This document shows positions 23,433-32,246 of a stretch of DNA of 41,632 nt, one piece after another; position 1 is the stretch's first letter; each line of letters starts with the position of its first letter. The stretch covers positions 1-41,632 of the forward strand of contig JAEINK010000044.1 in NCBI GenBank assembly GCA_016342585.1, in the 5' to 3' direction. Source of the stretch: Spirochaetales bacterium (GTDB lineage: Bacteria > Spirochaetota > Spirochaetia > UBA9216). Below the pieces are notes generated by a model that searched no databases, had not been told where the DNA came from, and saw only the letters and a program-made list of their open reading frames with translations. The translations under genes and the position numbers were made by a program.

Positions 23433-24992
23433 TTAAAATCTTTCCTGAAAATCAGCCAAACTGTTATAAACATCCCCATTGAGGCTGTCATATACCTTAC
23501 AGTACAGCTTGTAAAGGTCCTGATACATGACATGATTTTTAGCATCAGGTTTATACTCTTCCTTCATCTGGACCATCTCATCAGCCCCCTCTTTGATCGA
23601 AGAAAAAAGGCCGGCCCCTACAGCTGCCAGGATTGCGGCACCCAGCAGGGTGGCATCGGTGACATTCAATGTTCGAACAGGAATACCATAAACATCGGCC
23701 TGGATTTGATTCCAGAGGGCAGACTTTGTGGGTCCACCAAGGATCCTTACATCATCAACGGGTGTTCCTGATTTTTGAACGGCAAGGATCAGCTCATACA
23801 TATCGAGGGTTATCCCCTCCAGATAGGCTCTTGCCATACATGCCCTGTCGTGAGCGAAGGTTAACCCGACCAGAGTTCCCCTGGCAGAACTGTTATATCG
23901 TGGCGTCGCAGCACCGGCATAATAGGGAAGGAAAACCAAACCCTTGGAACCGGCAGGTACGGCTTCCATTTTCTTATTCATCAACTCATAAAAATCTTCG
24001 CCGGACTCTTCGGTTTGTACCTTTTCAAGGGCGGCAACCTCATCACGAAACCATCGGTAGACACCGGCAGCAGCGGCCTGATGACCTTCCCATAACCAGC
24101 CACCTTTCTGTGAATGACAGGTGACCATTCCGGCCCCATTAGGATCCCGAAAGGGGATATCCAGATAGGCATTGACAGCACCTGCCGTTCCCATGGAAAT
24201 TGAAAGGGAACCTTTCCCTGTGATACCGGCACCGAGAGAACCGGCACACTGATCTCCGGCCCCGATTGCAATAATTGCACCTTCCGCAAGGCCTGAAAGC
24301 TTTGATGCTTCCTTAGAAACAAGGCCGGCCTTTGTTCCGGATTCAGCGGGAACTGGAAGAATCGCAGGATCGATCTCAAAGAGATTGAGAAGATCCTTAT
24401 CCCAGGCACAGGAAACGGAATCGAAGATTCCGAAGAATCCAGCATCGTTGTAATCTACAAAATATTCGTCTACACCAAGAGCCCGAAGGAAATAGTCATG
24501 CATCTGAACAACCCTGTCGGTTTTTGCCCAGACTTCAGGTTCGTTTTTTCGAACCCACATCATCTTGGAAAGAAGCCATGTGGTACTATTGGGATAGCCG
24601 GTTTTTTTGTAATACTCTTCACCGGATATTTTTTCTTCGATCTCTGCAACTTCCACGGGGGTCCTGTTGTCCTGCCATGAAATCATCGGTCTAAGCTGCT
24701 TCTCATCCTTATCAAGGAAGATCCCACAACACCGCTGGGCCGATACCGATACAGAGACTATATCTGCTGATGATATATTAAAAGAGGATGAGGCGGCTTT
24801 ATTGATGGCCTCGGAAAGGGCTTCCATGGCGGAACGCACCAGTAGGTCTGCATCCTGCTCGACCCAGCCTGGTTTAGGATAGGTACAAGGATACTCCCGA
24901 TATGCACTGGCAATCATCTCTCCGGTAAGAGAGAAAACCGAACCTTTAGAACCTGTGGTACCAATATCTACAGCAGCAACATATTTAGCCAT
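23433..24992 (-). CDS. FGGY-family carbohydrate kinase
   Basis: A 519-residue FGGY kinase (xylulokinase/gluconokinase/erythritol kinase fold). The N-terminal phosphate-1 motif AAVDIGTTGSKGSVFS, the central AIGAGDQCAGSLGAG and the C-terminal VRILGGPTKSALWNQIQADVYG are all present, so it looks intact. I choose ATG 24992, with GGAGAGGCGG upstream; six extra residues from 25010 are less likely. It lies 23 bp after the alcohol dehydrogenase gene and before a sugar ABC importer, so it probably phosphorylates the imported sugar, or the ketose made from an imported polyol. Substrate not identifiable; apulose kinase is of this family, which would connect with the transketolase 20 kb away, but that is speculative. 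Confidence 0.9.
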   Translation of the reverse strand: MAKYVAAVDIGTTGSKGSVFSLTGEMIASAYREYPCTYPKPGWVEQDADLLVRSAMEALSEAINKAASSSFNISSADIVSVSVSAQRCCGIFLDKDEKQLRPMISWQDNRTPVEVAEIEEKISGEEYYKKTGYPNSTTWLLSKMMWVRKNEPEVWAKTDRVVQMHDYFLRALGVDEYFVDYNDAGFFGIFDSVSCAWDKDLLNLFEIDPAILPVPAESGTKAGLVSKEASKLSGLAEGAIIAIGAGDQCAGSLGAGITGKGSLSISMGTAGAVNAYLDIPFRDPNGAGMVTCHSQKGGWLWEGHQAAAAGVYRWFRDEVAALEKVQTEESGEDFYELMNKKMEAVPAGSKGLVFLPYYAGAATPRYNSSARGTLVGLTFAHDRACMARAYLEGITLDMYELILAVQKSGTPVDDVRILGGPTKSALWNQIQADVYGIPVRTLNVTDATLLGAAILAAVGAGLFSSIKEGADEMVQMKEEYKPDAKNHVMYQDLYKLYCKVYDSLNGDVYNSLADFQERF

Positions 24993-25015
24993 TATTCCGC
25001 CTCTCCCCATTCCCC

Positions 25016-26197
25016 CTAAAGGGCTTCCTTGTATAATGCGACAATATCTTCTCTATTAAGCTCCATAAGACTGCAGCTTAAAGGGCCTGCCATTGTCTTG
25101 AAAACAGAATCAGTCATGGGTTCAATCATCTCTTCTTTTACCCCGAGATCTCTCATCTTGATATTAACGCCGTACTTTTCAAGTGTTTTTTCGAGTGCGA
25201 CAGCCGAGTACTCGGCAAGTTCTGCTTCACTCTTGGACTCATCACCAAAACCAAGCATTCTTGTTACTTCAGCATATCGTGCTGTATCGGCACTCCAGGT
25301 TTTCCTCATATATGGAAGGGCAACAGAAGCCATGGTCATTCCATGAGGCGCATCTGTCTGTCCACCAATACTATGTCCCATAGCATGAATACCAACTGTT
25401 CCGGAAGTTCCTTCACCTATGGCAATACCTGCAAGGGTATTTGCCCAGGCCATCTGAGATCTTGCTTCAAGGTTGCTTCCTTCATTAATAGCTGTATCAA
25501 GGTTTTCAAGAACAAGTTTGATAGCCTCTTTAGCAAGTAAGTCTGTGAAGGGAGTAGCTATATTGGCAATGTATGCTTCCATAGCATGAAAAAGAACATC
25601 AATACCAGTTCCCCTGGTTACAGAAGGGGGAATTGTAAGCATGAGCTCCGGATCAACGATTGCAATTTTTGCTACAGTCGAATCATTTCCTGTTCCGGGC
25701 TTTTCATGATTCTCTGTATTTGTGATAACCCACCAGGGTGTTCCTTCCGATCCGGTTCCAGCTGTTGTTGTGATTACCATGATAGGAAATGCGTCTTTAA
25801 CATTTTCAAGACCTGCATTATCGCCCCCGGCAAGATATTTCCTGATAGTTCCACCACCCTGAGCAGCTAGAAAAGCAACCGCTTTAGCCGTATCCATGGC
25901 ACTTCCGCCTCCAAGACCTACGGTAAAATCACACTTCTCATCGAGGAATAATTGAGCCTGACGATCGATATCAACGTCCCTGGGGTTTGGTGATACATCG
26001 TCGGAAACAACCACCTCAACGCCGGACTTTTCAAGGAGTCCCTTCACTTTGTCAAGAAAACCAAGCTGACGCATGGTGTCTTTGGCCGCAAGAAGAAGAG
26101 CTTTTTTTCCAAGAGAAGAAGCATGTTCTTCAACCTTGCTTACTTCACCCGCACCAAAATACACTTTAGTAGGGACTGCAAATTCAAAAATCTTCAT
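25016..26197 (-). CDS. Iron-type (group III) alcohol dehydrogenase
   Basis: A 393-residue Fe-ADH. The nucleotide motif GLGGGSAMDTAKA and TTTAGTGSE are clear. The metal ligands are D200, H204, H271 and H285; the 4- and 14-residue spacings agree with FucO (D196/H200 and H263/H277). I choose ATG 26197, 6 nt after GGAG; a TTG at 26209 would fall in the ribosome site. First gene of the operon, directly after a near-consensus promoter. It may oxidise an imported polyol before the FGGY kinase acts, or reduce an aldehyde such as lactaldehyde released later. Confidence 0.9.
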   Translation of the reverse strand: MKIFEFAVPTKVYFGAGEVSKVEEHASSLGKKALLLAAKDTMRQLGFLDKVKGLLEKSGVEVVVSDDVSPNPRDVDIDRQAQLFLDEKCDFTVGLGGGSAMDTAKAVAFLAAQGGGTIRKYLAGGDNAGLENVKDAFPIMVITTTAGTGSEGTPWWVITNTENHEKPGTGNDSTVAKIAIVDPELMLTIPPSVTRGTGIDVLFHAMEAYIANIATPFTDLLAKEAIKLVLENLDTAINEGSNLEARSQMAWANTLAGIAIGEGTSGTVGIHAMGHSIGGQTDAPHGMTMASVALPYMRKTWSADTARYAEVTRMLGFGDESKSEAELAEYSAVALEKTLEKYGVNIKMRDLGVKEEMIEPMTDSVFKTMAGPLSCSLMELNREDIVALYKEAL

Positions 26198-26222
26198 ATA
26201 TTTCTCCAAATAATTATTTTAT

Positions 26223-26354
26223 CTCATATTTTATTCATTATTAAACCCGAATAGCGCATATGTCAAGTTTTATTATTTGTTTTTTAGAGTGTTTTCTTTT
26301 TTTTTCTTATAATTTATCCCATATCACTCTAAATATGAGTTTTTATTCATTATT
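26223..26354. repeat. Direct and inverted repeats in the Fe-ADH/lactonase divergent region
   Basis: TTTTATTCATTATT occurs twice (26229-26242 and 26341-26354) in the same direction. CTCATATT (26223-26230) and AATATGAG (26332-26339) are inverted. The first copies overlap the minus-strand -10 region and the second lie just upstream of the plus-strand promoter, so a looping regulator is conceivable. The sequence is AT-rich, so part of this may be chance. Confidence 0.4.
26238..26266 (-). promoter_or_regulatory. Near-consensus promoter of the alcohol dehydrogenase/kinase/ABC operon
   Basis: On the minus strand a perfect TTGACA (26261-26266), a 17-bp spacer and TAATAA (26238-26243). The start site would be about 35 bp upstream of the Fe-ADH ATG. 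Confidence 0.85.
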
Positions 26355-26370
26355 TACCACACAAATGCCG

Positions 26371-26398
26371 TTGACATCATAATATCATATGATATTCT
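26371..26398 (+). promoter_or_regulatory. Promoter of the divergent lactonase gene with an internal palindrome
   Basis: TTGACA (26371-26376) with TATTCT (26393-26398, 16-bp spacer) could drive the plus-strand SMP-30 gene. AATATCATATGATATT (26381-26396), a perfect 16-bp palindrome, fills the spacer, so a bound regulator would block the promoter. The regulator is unknown; an IclR or LacI protein of the window is possible. Confidence 0.6.
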
Positions 26399-26444
26399 TA
26401 GGAATCCAATATATAGAATGATATTATTTTAACAGGGGAAAACA

Positions 26445-27314
26445 ATGATGAAAAATATAGCACAAAGCCACTCTTTCTGCGGGGAAGCACCCATCAGAGA
26501 TCCGAGAACAGGCGAACTCTTCTGGGTGGATACAGGAAAAAAAGAGTGCTGGAAGATCGATCCGGAATCGGAAGAATCTAACAGAATTCCAACCGAAGGA
26601 TGTTTTCAGGCCCTTGGAAAGAGGGAGCGGGGAGGTTGGATTGCCCCCCTGGATGACAGATTAGTACTTTGCGACGATAATCTAAAGATTATCCAGGATC
26701 TGGGAAACCCCACCAAAGAAAAACCATATATGCTGCTTGGAGATGGAACCTCCGGTCCTGACGGATGCTATTACTACACCATCTATCATCCGGAAGAGCT
26801 CACATCGAAAGAGGGTGCCATACTTAAAGTAAACAGGGATCTATCCGTCGAAATGGTACTGACAGATCTGGCCCTGCCAAACGGTATAGCCTTTTCTCCC
26901 GATGATAAAAAACTCTATGTTACCGAGATGTTTGGCAACTGCATCTGGCAATATGATTTCAATTCGGAAAACGGTGAGTTCTCGAACAAGGAGCTCTTCG
27001 CGGAAGTTCCTGAAGTTGATGGTTACCCCGATGGTCTCATCGTAGATTCAAATGGAAATGTCTTAAGTGCCCACTGGCAAGGCTTCAGGATAACACGATA
27101 CCAGCCGGACGGCTCGGTAGACAGGATCATTGAATCCCCTGTGCCTACCGCCACATGCATGGCCTTTGGTGGCAAAGACTTAAAAACCCTCTATGCAACA
27201 ACAGCACGAAAAGGGTGTACCGATGAGCAGCTTGAGAAATACCCTGAATCGGGAGACCTTTTCGCAGTAGAAATGGATATCCCGGGAATACCCGAGAGAA
27301 TATTTAAGGGATAG
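26445..27314 (+). CDS. SMP-30/gluconolactonase-family lactonase, second copy
   Basis: A 289-residue six-bladed propeller lactonase and the only intact metabolic gene on the plus strand. E14 in FCGEAPIRDP and the DLALPNGIAFSPDDKKLY and DGYPDGLIVD segments carry expected metal ligands. Where the family commonly has NDG the sequence reads LGDGTSGPDG, so one ligand asparagine is shifted or replaced. It is only distantly like the lactonase at 8776. AGGGG is 9 nt upstream; the second ATG (26448) could also serve. Divergent from the Fe-ADH operon and probably co-regulated: dehydrogenase and lactonase would convert an aldose to an aldonate. Confidence 0.85.
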   Translation: MMKNIAQSHSFCGEAPIRDPRTGELFWVDTGKKECWKIDPESEESNRIPTEGCFQALGKRERGGWIAPLDDRLVLCDDNLKIIQDLGNPTKEKPYMLLGDGTSGPDGCYYYTIYHPEELTSKEGAILKVNRDLSVEMVLTDLALPNGIAFSPDDKKLYVTEMFGNCIWQYDFNSENGEFSNKELFAEVPEVDGYPDGLIVDSNGNVLSAHWQGFRITRYQPDGSVDRIIESPVPTATCMAFGGKDLKTLYATTARKGCTDEQLEKYPESGDLFAVEMDIPGIPERIFKG

Positions 27315-27369
27315 AACAGTCTATTTCTTCCGATAAAAAGTCCTCCCCGGAAGGGGTTCATAAATATAT

Positions 27370-27420
27370 AAAGCCGGTATCAGAGACTGAATAATTCAGT
27401 TCTGATAGCCGGCTTTTTTA
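27370..27420. terminator. Bidirectional terminator between convergent genes
   Basis: A long hairpin: AAAGCCGGTATCAGA pairs with TCTGATAGCCGGCTTT (one bulged G), with an inner ACTGAAT/ATTCAGT stem, then six Ts on the plus strand; on the minus strand it is followed by a shorter T-containing stretch. It serves the plus-strand lactonase and, from the other side, the minus-strand permease gene ending at 27446 is too far upstream of it to need another. Confidence 0.9.
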
Positions 27421-27445
27421 TCAATCTTTAAAAATATATATAAAC

Positions 27446-28387
27446 TTATCTTGATTTCTTCTTGCTTAACTGATCAAAGAGTACTGCAAATACAATCAGG
27501 GCCCCTACCAGAATATCCAGAATGAAAGGATTAATTCCCAGTAGGTTTCCACCGTTTCTGATGGTGGCAATTATAATGGTTCCAATAACCGTACCCAATA
27601 TACTCCCCACAGCGCCACTCATGGATGCTCCACCGACAACCACGGCGGCAATAACATCGAGTTCATAACCAACACCTGAAGTGGGGACACCATTTCCAAG
27701 ACGTGCCGTCATCAGAATACCGGCAACCGCAGATGTAAAAGCACCGAAGGCATAAATACCATACATGTTTTTCCCGATTTTGATACCGGATAATCTTGCA
27801 GCCTCTTCGTTACTTCCTATTGCATAAATATTACGCCCGAAGACCGTGTATTTTGCGATAACAGCCCCAATCAAAATAACAATAAGCCAGACAATAACCA
27901 TTCCGGGAATACCAAAAACCTTTGCTACAGCAAAATGGGTAAACTCTTTTGGGAGTCCGGAAACTTTTCTGGCTCCGGATATCAACATGACGGCACCACG
28001 GGTTATAGTCATACCACCAAGAGTCGCTATAAATGCGGGGACACTGCCTTTATGTATAAGAATTCCCATAAGAACACCAATGGAGGCTCCAGCCAAGAGT
28101 GCTGCCATGATAGCCAGGGGTATTGGAACTCCGGCTTTTAACATCATTGAGAGAAGAATACTGCTGAAAGCAAGAACAGATCCAACTGAAAGGTCAATTC
28201 CAGCGGAAACAATAACAAAAGTCATACCAATGGCCATAACTCCGATGATCGAAGTCTGCCGCAGAAGGTTCATTATATTTGTGTATGAAAGAAACCTGTG
28301 GGAAAGTACACTTAATAATACAATGAGCGCTACAAGAATAAATAGCAGGTTTCTCTCAGCAAACTGAAAGCCTTTTATTTTCTTCAT
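27446..28387 (-). CDS. Ribose-type ABC transporter permease (RbsC family), operon 2
   Basis: A 313-residue CUT2 sugar permease with SAGIDLSVGSVLAFSS, FIATLGGMTITRGAVML and VAAVVVGGASMSGAVGSILGTVIG. About 8-10 hydrophobic helices. Single permease, probably a homodimer. Last gene of the LacI-binding protein-ATPase-permease operon, 22 bp after the ATPase gene. Confidence 0.92.
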   Translation of the reverse strand: MKKIKGFQFAERNLLFILVALIVLLSVLSHRFLSYTNIMNLLRQTSIIGVMAIGMTFVIVSAGIDLSVGSVLAFSSILLSMMLKAGVPIPLAIMAALLAGASIGVLMGILIHKGSVPAFIATLGGMTITRGAVMLISGARKVSGLPKEFTHFAVAKVFGIPGMVIVWLIVILIGAVIAKYTVFGRNIYAIGSNEEAARLSGIKIGKNMYGIYAFGAFTSAVAGILMTARLGNGVPTSGVGYELDVIAAVVVGGASMSGAVGSILGTVIGTIIIATIRNGGNLLGINPFILDILVGALIVFAVLFDQLSKKKSR

Positions 28388-28409
28388 ATTAAAACTATCT
28401 CCTTAATAC

Positions 28410-29909
28410 TTATACTATGCCCGAGGCAAGCTTCAACAGCTCTTCTTCACCATACTCACCACGAACCATGGTTCCCGTATGCGCGCCTTCACTGATTACC
28501 ATAATCTTATCGGCTATTCCCATAATCTCCGGTAAATAGGAGGAGATCATGATGATCGAATTCCCCTGGGCAAGGAGTTCCTCAAACAACCTGTATATTT
28601 CTGACTTGGCACCAACGTCGATACCGACGGTAGGTTCATCAAAAATAAAAATATTGCTGTCTTTACACAGCCATTTTCCAATAACCACCTTCTGCTGATT
28701 ACCACCGCTTAAATTAATTACACGCTGCTTTTCTGAAGGTGTTTTTATTTTCATGTCTTTAATCTGCTTAAGACTTCTTTCTTTCTCTTTTTTAAGATCT
28801 ATAAAACCAAACCTGGAAATATCTCCATAGGATGCCATATTCACATTGTTCTCAACCGAAGTATCCAGAGCCAAACCCTGCTGTTTCCTGTCTTCAGGTA
28901 GCAGACCAATGCCATGACTGATAGCTTTTCCGGGATTATTGATAGTTACGTCTTGACCCTCGATGGTTATTTTACCAGAGGTATGCGAATCTGCCCCATA
29001 AAGAGCACGAACGATCTCAGTTCGGCCGGAGCCTACAAGGCCAAACAGTCCAAGGACCTCGCCCTTATGAAGATCAAAACTAATATCCTTGAAAATACCT
29101 TCGCTTGTCATATTTTCCACACTTAGCACCTTTTCACCCGGTTCAAAGTGTTTGATGGAGTACATATCGCCTATGGTTCTTCCAACCATTTTTGCAATCA
29201 GGTCATCCTCATTAGTTTCACTCACAGGCATGGTGGCCGTCCGCTCACCATCCTTCATTACGGTTACGGTATCACAAAGCTCAAAGATTTCTTCCAACCT
29301 GTGGGATATATAAACACAGGCTACACCTTCATCTTTCAGCTTACGAATTATAGTAAATAATTCATCCACCTCTTCGTTTGCAAGCAAGGCTGTCGGTTCA
29401 TCAAAAATAATAAGCTTACTGTGTTCAAAATACTTTTTCGCAATAATAACCATCTCCTGCTGGGCAACAGAAAGGTTTCTAACCTGCTCTTTGGGATCGA
29501 CCAGGATATGGAGCTCATCAAGAACCTTTCTGGCACTCTGATTCATGGTTTTCCAATCAACAAAACCACCCCTTAATATTGGTAGCCGCCCCAGGAAAAA
29601 GTTCTCCGCAACGGTTAGATGCTGCGCAATGGTTACATCCTGATATACTGCACTTAAACCCAGCTCCTGAGCGATTATTGGATTTTTAATTTCGACCTTT
29701 TCACCCCGGACATATATTTCACCGGAGGTTTTCTGATGAACACCCATCAGAATTTTTATTAAAGTAGATTTACCGGCACCGTTCTCTCCGACAATGGCAT
29801 GAACTTCCCCCTCATGGATCGTAAAATCCATCCTATTTAGAGCCTTGACTCCGGGAAATTCCTTCCCGATGGACTCCATCCGCACTACTTCTTTGCCAAA
29901 CTCTTTCAA
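28410..29909 (-). CDS. Ribose-type ABC transporter ATPase (RbsA family), operon 2
   Basis: A 499-residue fused ATPase: domain 1 with IVGENGAGKSTL, LSVAQQE and LIIFDEPTALL; domain 2 with GLVGSGRTE, LSGGNQQK and IFIFDEPTVGID. I choose the TTG at 29909 because GAGGAG lies 7 nt upstream and because RbsA proteins begin a few residues before the VRMESIGKEFPGVKAL segment. An ATG at 29978 would add 23 residues, translate through a strong hairpin and begin inside the end of the preceding gene's flank. Energises sugar import with the permease at 27446. Confidence 0.9.
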   Translation of the reverse strand: MKEFGKEVVRMESIGKEFPGVKALNRMDFTIHEGEVHAIVGENGAGKSTLIKILMGVHQKTSGEIYVRGEKVEIKNPIIAQELGLSAVYQDVTIAQHLTVAENFFLGRLPILRGGFVDWKTMNQSARKVLDELHILVDPKEQVRNLSVAQQEMVIIAKKYFEHSKLIIFDEPTALLANEEVDELFTIIRKLKDEGVACVYISHRLEEIFELCDTVTVMKDGERTATMPVSETNEDDLIAKMVGRTIGDMYSIKHFEPGEKVLSVENMTSEGIFKDISFDLHKGEVLGLFGLVGSGRTEIVRALYGADSHTSGKITIEGQDVTINNPGKAISHGIGLLPEDRKQQGLALDTSVENNVNMASYGDISRFGFIDLKKEKERSLKQIKDMKIKTPSEKQRVINLSGGNQQKVVIGKWLCKDSNIFIFDEPTVGIDVGAKSEIYRLFEELLAQGNSIIMISSYLPEIMGIADKIMVISEGAHTGTMVRGEYGEEELLKLASGIV

Positions 29910-29943
29910 AAAAAACTCCTCTTCAAAAGGACTGAATAAACTG

Positions 29944-29970
29944 CCGCGTGGACAACAATCATCCACGCGG
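29944..29970 (-). terminator. Hairpin between binding-protein and ATPase genes, probable attenuator or mRNA stabiliser
   Basis: CCGCGTGG and CCACGCGG form a perfect, G+C-rich 8-bp stem with an 11-nt loop, 11 bp past the binding-protein stop. There is no long T-run, so it is more likely a 3' stabiliser or weak attenuator that keeps binding-protein mRNA abundant. Confidence 0.65.
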
Positions 29971-29980
29971 TAAATCACTA

Positions 29981-30925
29981 TTAAAGATCTTCTTTCGCTG
30001 TTACCTTAACACCGGTATCAATGAATGCAGGCAGGGTTTCCCCATTTATAGCTTTGACAGCATAAGCACATCCGGAATAACCCATGTTAAACTGATCCTG
30101 GATAATAAGGGTTTTAATAACGCCGTCTCTAAGAGCAGTGATTTCGTCTTCGTCATCATCGAAAGCAACAACCATAACTTTATCCTGAAGTTCAGCCTGC
30201 TCAATAGCCTTGGCAACACCATCACCGGTATGATTATTATCGGCATAAATACCAATCAGATCATCATAAGTTGTGATAAGGTCCTCTGTTGTCATGAGTG
30301 ATTTAGCAATATCATTATCAACATATCGAGGTTCGAGGATATTAATAGCAGGTGCTAACTCTGCGAGTTTTTCTATGAATCCGCCATCTCTTTCGATAAT
30401 TGTATCAACACCAGCAACGGCAGCCACGATGGCTACGGTTCCCTTCTTTTCAATTCCATACTGATCGAAGTATTTTACCATAGCTTCAGCAGCCAGTTTT
30501 CCACCAAGAACATTGTCTGTGGCCAGGTGACTTGTCACATCTGTAGGAATTTTTGTATCAACAGTAATCACGGGGATTCCTGCTGCGAGAGCATCTTGTA
30601 CAGCGGGTACAGCACCTTCACCGGCGTTAGTTGCAATAACGATAGCATCGGGACCACTTACAACAACATTCTCCAGGATACCGATAGCCTCTTCAATATC
30701 AGCTTCTGAAGCTGGTCCATAAACTGTTACATTTACATCTTCATTATCAGCATCAAAAGCCTCTCCACCGGCAATAACTTTCTGCCAGAAACCTGAATCG
30801 GTTGCCTTGATAATAAGAGCAATTTCTGTTTTCCCATCATCTGCTGCTGTATCCTGCTGTCCACCTGCAACTGCGGGCATGACGAGCATAGCAGCCATAA
30901 CCAGTACTAGAATAAATCTTTTCAT
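29981..30925 (-). CDS. Sugar ABC transporter substrate-binding protein (RbsB type), operon 2
   Basis: A 314-residue periplasmic binding protein. The signal peptide MKRFILVLVMAAMLVMPAVAGGQQD is of spirochaete type. The mature part shows IALIIKATDSGFWQKVIAGG, GPDAIVIATNAGEGAVPA, IPVITVDTKIP and GIYADNNHTGDGVAKAI. No lipobox seen. It lies 34 bp after the LacI gene and 11 bp before the hairpin. Sequence similarity to the binding protein at 22188 is low, so the two importers probably take different sugars. Confidence 0.92.
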   Translation of the reverse strand: MKRFILVLVMAAMLVMPAVAGGQQDTAADDGKTEIALIIKATDSGFWQKVIAGGEAFDADNEDVNVTVYGPASEADIEEAIGILENVVVSGPDAIVIATNAGEGAVPAVQDALAAGIPVITVDTKIPTDVTSHLATDNVLGGKLAAEAMVKYFDQYGIEKKGTVAIVAAVAGVDTIIERDGGFIEKLAELAPAINILEPRYVDNDIAKSLMTTEDLITTYDDLIGIYADNNHTGDGVAKAIEQAELQDKVMVVAFDDDEDEITALRDGVIKTLIIQDQFNMGYSGCAYAVKAINGETLPAFIDTGVKVTAKEDL

Positions 30926-30959
30926 TTCTTTCTCCTCATTTTTTAATCTGCACAGCAGA

Positions 30960-31976
30960 TTATTTTATTTCTTTAACCGACGGTGTCAGTTTAAAAGCAG
31001 TTTTAAGCTCAATATTCATTGGCTTGTAATCATCCATTCCCAGCTCCAGTCTTTCGAGAAGAAGTTTTGCGGAACTTCGTCCAAGATCATACAAAGGCTG
31101 ATTTATACTGGAGAATTCCGGCTTTATCAGGGAGATGTAATCATGATTGGGGAAAGATGAAAGATCATCAAAAACAATAAAAGATATATCCTCCGGAATC
31201 CTGAGGCCGTCCTTAAGCCTCACCTTCAAAGCACCGTTTCCGATATAAATATTTGAGCAAAAGATGAGAGAAGGTCCATTGGCCATACCAATTAACTCTC
31301 TGATTTTCTGCTCAGACATTCCTTTTTCAAGTTTCACTTCACAGATAAAATCCGTATTAACATCAAGACCACGGCCCATCAATGCCTCTTTAAAACCACG
31401 CATCCTTTCACGATCCGTATGATGAGTTCCATGGACAGCACCGATATTCCTGTGCCCCATATTAATACAGCGGTTTATGGCATTGAATGAAGCCTGATAA
31501 TTATCAACGGTAACAGAATCACATTCCAGACCGGAAATAAGTCTGTCCAGAAGTACAACAGGAATACCTCTCCTCAGGCAGGCTTCTATATGTGTACCAT
31601 GATCGGAATCAGAGGCAAGAACTATCCCATCAACTTTTTTATCAATCAGCAGTTCAAGCTGATTGATCTCCCGGCTTTTATCGTTTCCATAGTCAGATAA
31701 AATCGTATGATATCCATGGTCTGACATATAGCTTTCAAATTCCTTAATGATGGGAGGAAAGAAGTAATCCGTAATATCCGGAATGACAGCCCCTATAGTT
31801 TTAGTCTTCGAGGATTTTAATCCGCTTGCGATAGGATTTAGTCTATAGTCGAGTTTTTTTATAGCCTTCTCAATCTTAACCCTGTTTTCCTCAGTAACTC
31901 GCTTTCCCTGAAGAAATCTGGATATTGTTGATTTAGAGACTCCTGATTCATTTTCAACATCGATTATGGTTGCCAA
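30960..31976 (-). CDS. LacI-family transcriptional regulator, second
   Basis: A 338-residue LacI/PurR-type regulator. The N-terminal HTH reads ATIIDVENESGVSKSTISRFL, the hinge LNPIASGLKSSKTKTIG, then the sugar-binding-type effector domain. The start codon is TTG at 31976, the position where relatives begin MATIKDVA. It is the first gene of its operon, followed by the ABC importer, and a perfect operator with central CG (31993-32010) lies 17 bp upstream, so it very probably represses itself and the importer until the imported sugar binds. Confidence 0.92.
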   Translation of the reverse strand: MATIIDVENESGVSKSTISRFLQGKRVTEENRVKIEKAIKKLDYRLNPIASGLKSSKTKTIGAVIPDITDYFFPPIIKEFESYMSDHGYHTILSDYGNDKSREINQLELLIDKKVDGIVLASDSDHGTHIEACLRRGIPVVLLDRLISGLECDSVTVDNYQASFNAINRCINMGHRNIGAVHGTHHTDRERMRGFKEALMGRGLDVNTDFICEVKLEKGMSEQKIRELIGMANGPSLIFCSNIYIGNGALKVRLKDGLRIPEDISFIVFDDLSSFPNHDYISLIKPEFSSINQPLYDLGRSSAKLLLERLELGMDDYKPMNIELKTAFKLTPSVKEIK

Positions 31977-31992
31977 CTACTTCACCCCACAT

Positions 31993-32010
31993 AGTGAGAA
32001 CGTTCTCACT
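31993..32010. promoter_or_regulatory. LacI-type operator, perfect 18-bp palindrome
   Basis: Halves AGTGAGAAC and GTTCTCACT meet at a central C|G with no mismatch. It lies between the -10 box and the TTG start of the LacI gene, so bound repressor would stop initiation or early elongation. The sequence is unrelated to the TATACGTATA sites, which separates the two regulons. Confidence 0.88.
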
Positions 32011-32022
32011 TAACTTTAGATC

Positions 32023-32052
32023 AGTATAAACATCGTTTTTTACTCTTGTAAA
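32023..32052 (-). promoter_or_regulatory. Promoter of the LacI/ABC operon 2
   Basis: On the minus strand TTTACA (32047-32052), an 18-bp spacer and TATACT (32023-32028), immediately upstream of the palindromic operator. Confidence 0.75.
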
Positions 32053-32182
32053 GACTTTATTTTAAATTATAGGCATATTTTACTTATTTTTTGATATTTT
32101 CAACTTCAAGTTATTATTAGAGACTAAAAGCTTCTTTTATGGGAGATTTTGTATTTTTAAACCTTATAACAAGAGTAATATT

Positions 32183-32217
32183 TAAAAAGGACTGCCCGAA
32201 GCTTTCCAGACAGTCCT
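32183..32217 (-). terminator. Rho-independent terminator of the 2-oxoacid dehydrogenase/ETF operon
   Basis: On the minus strand AGGACTG pairs with CAGTCCT (32211-32217 and 32188-32194) with a partly paired interior, followed by TTTTT. It lies 30 bp past the ETF-alpha stop. Confidence 0.85.
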
Positions 32218-32246
32218 AAATGAGATCAAAAACCAATTTTTTAGCG

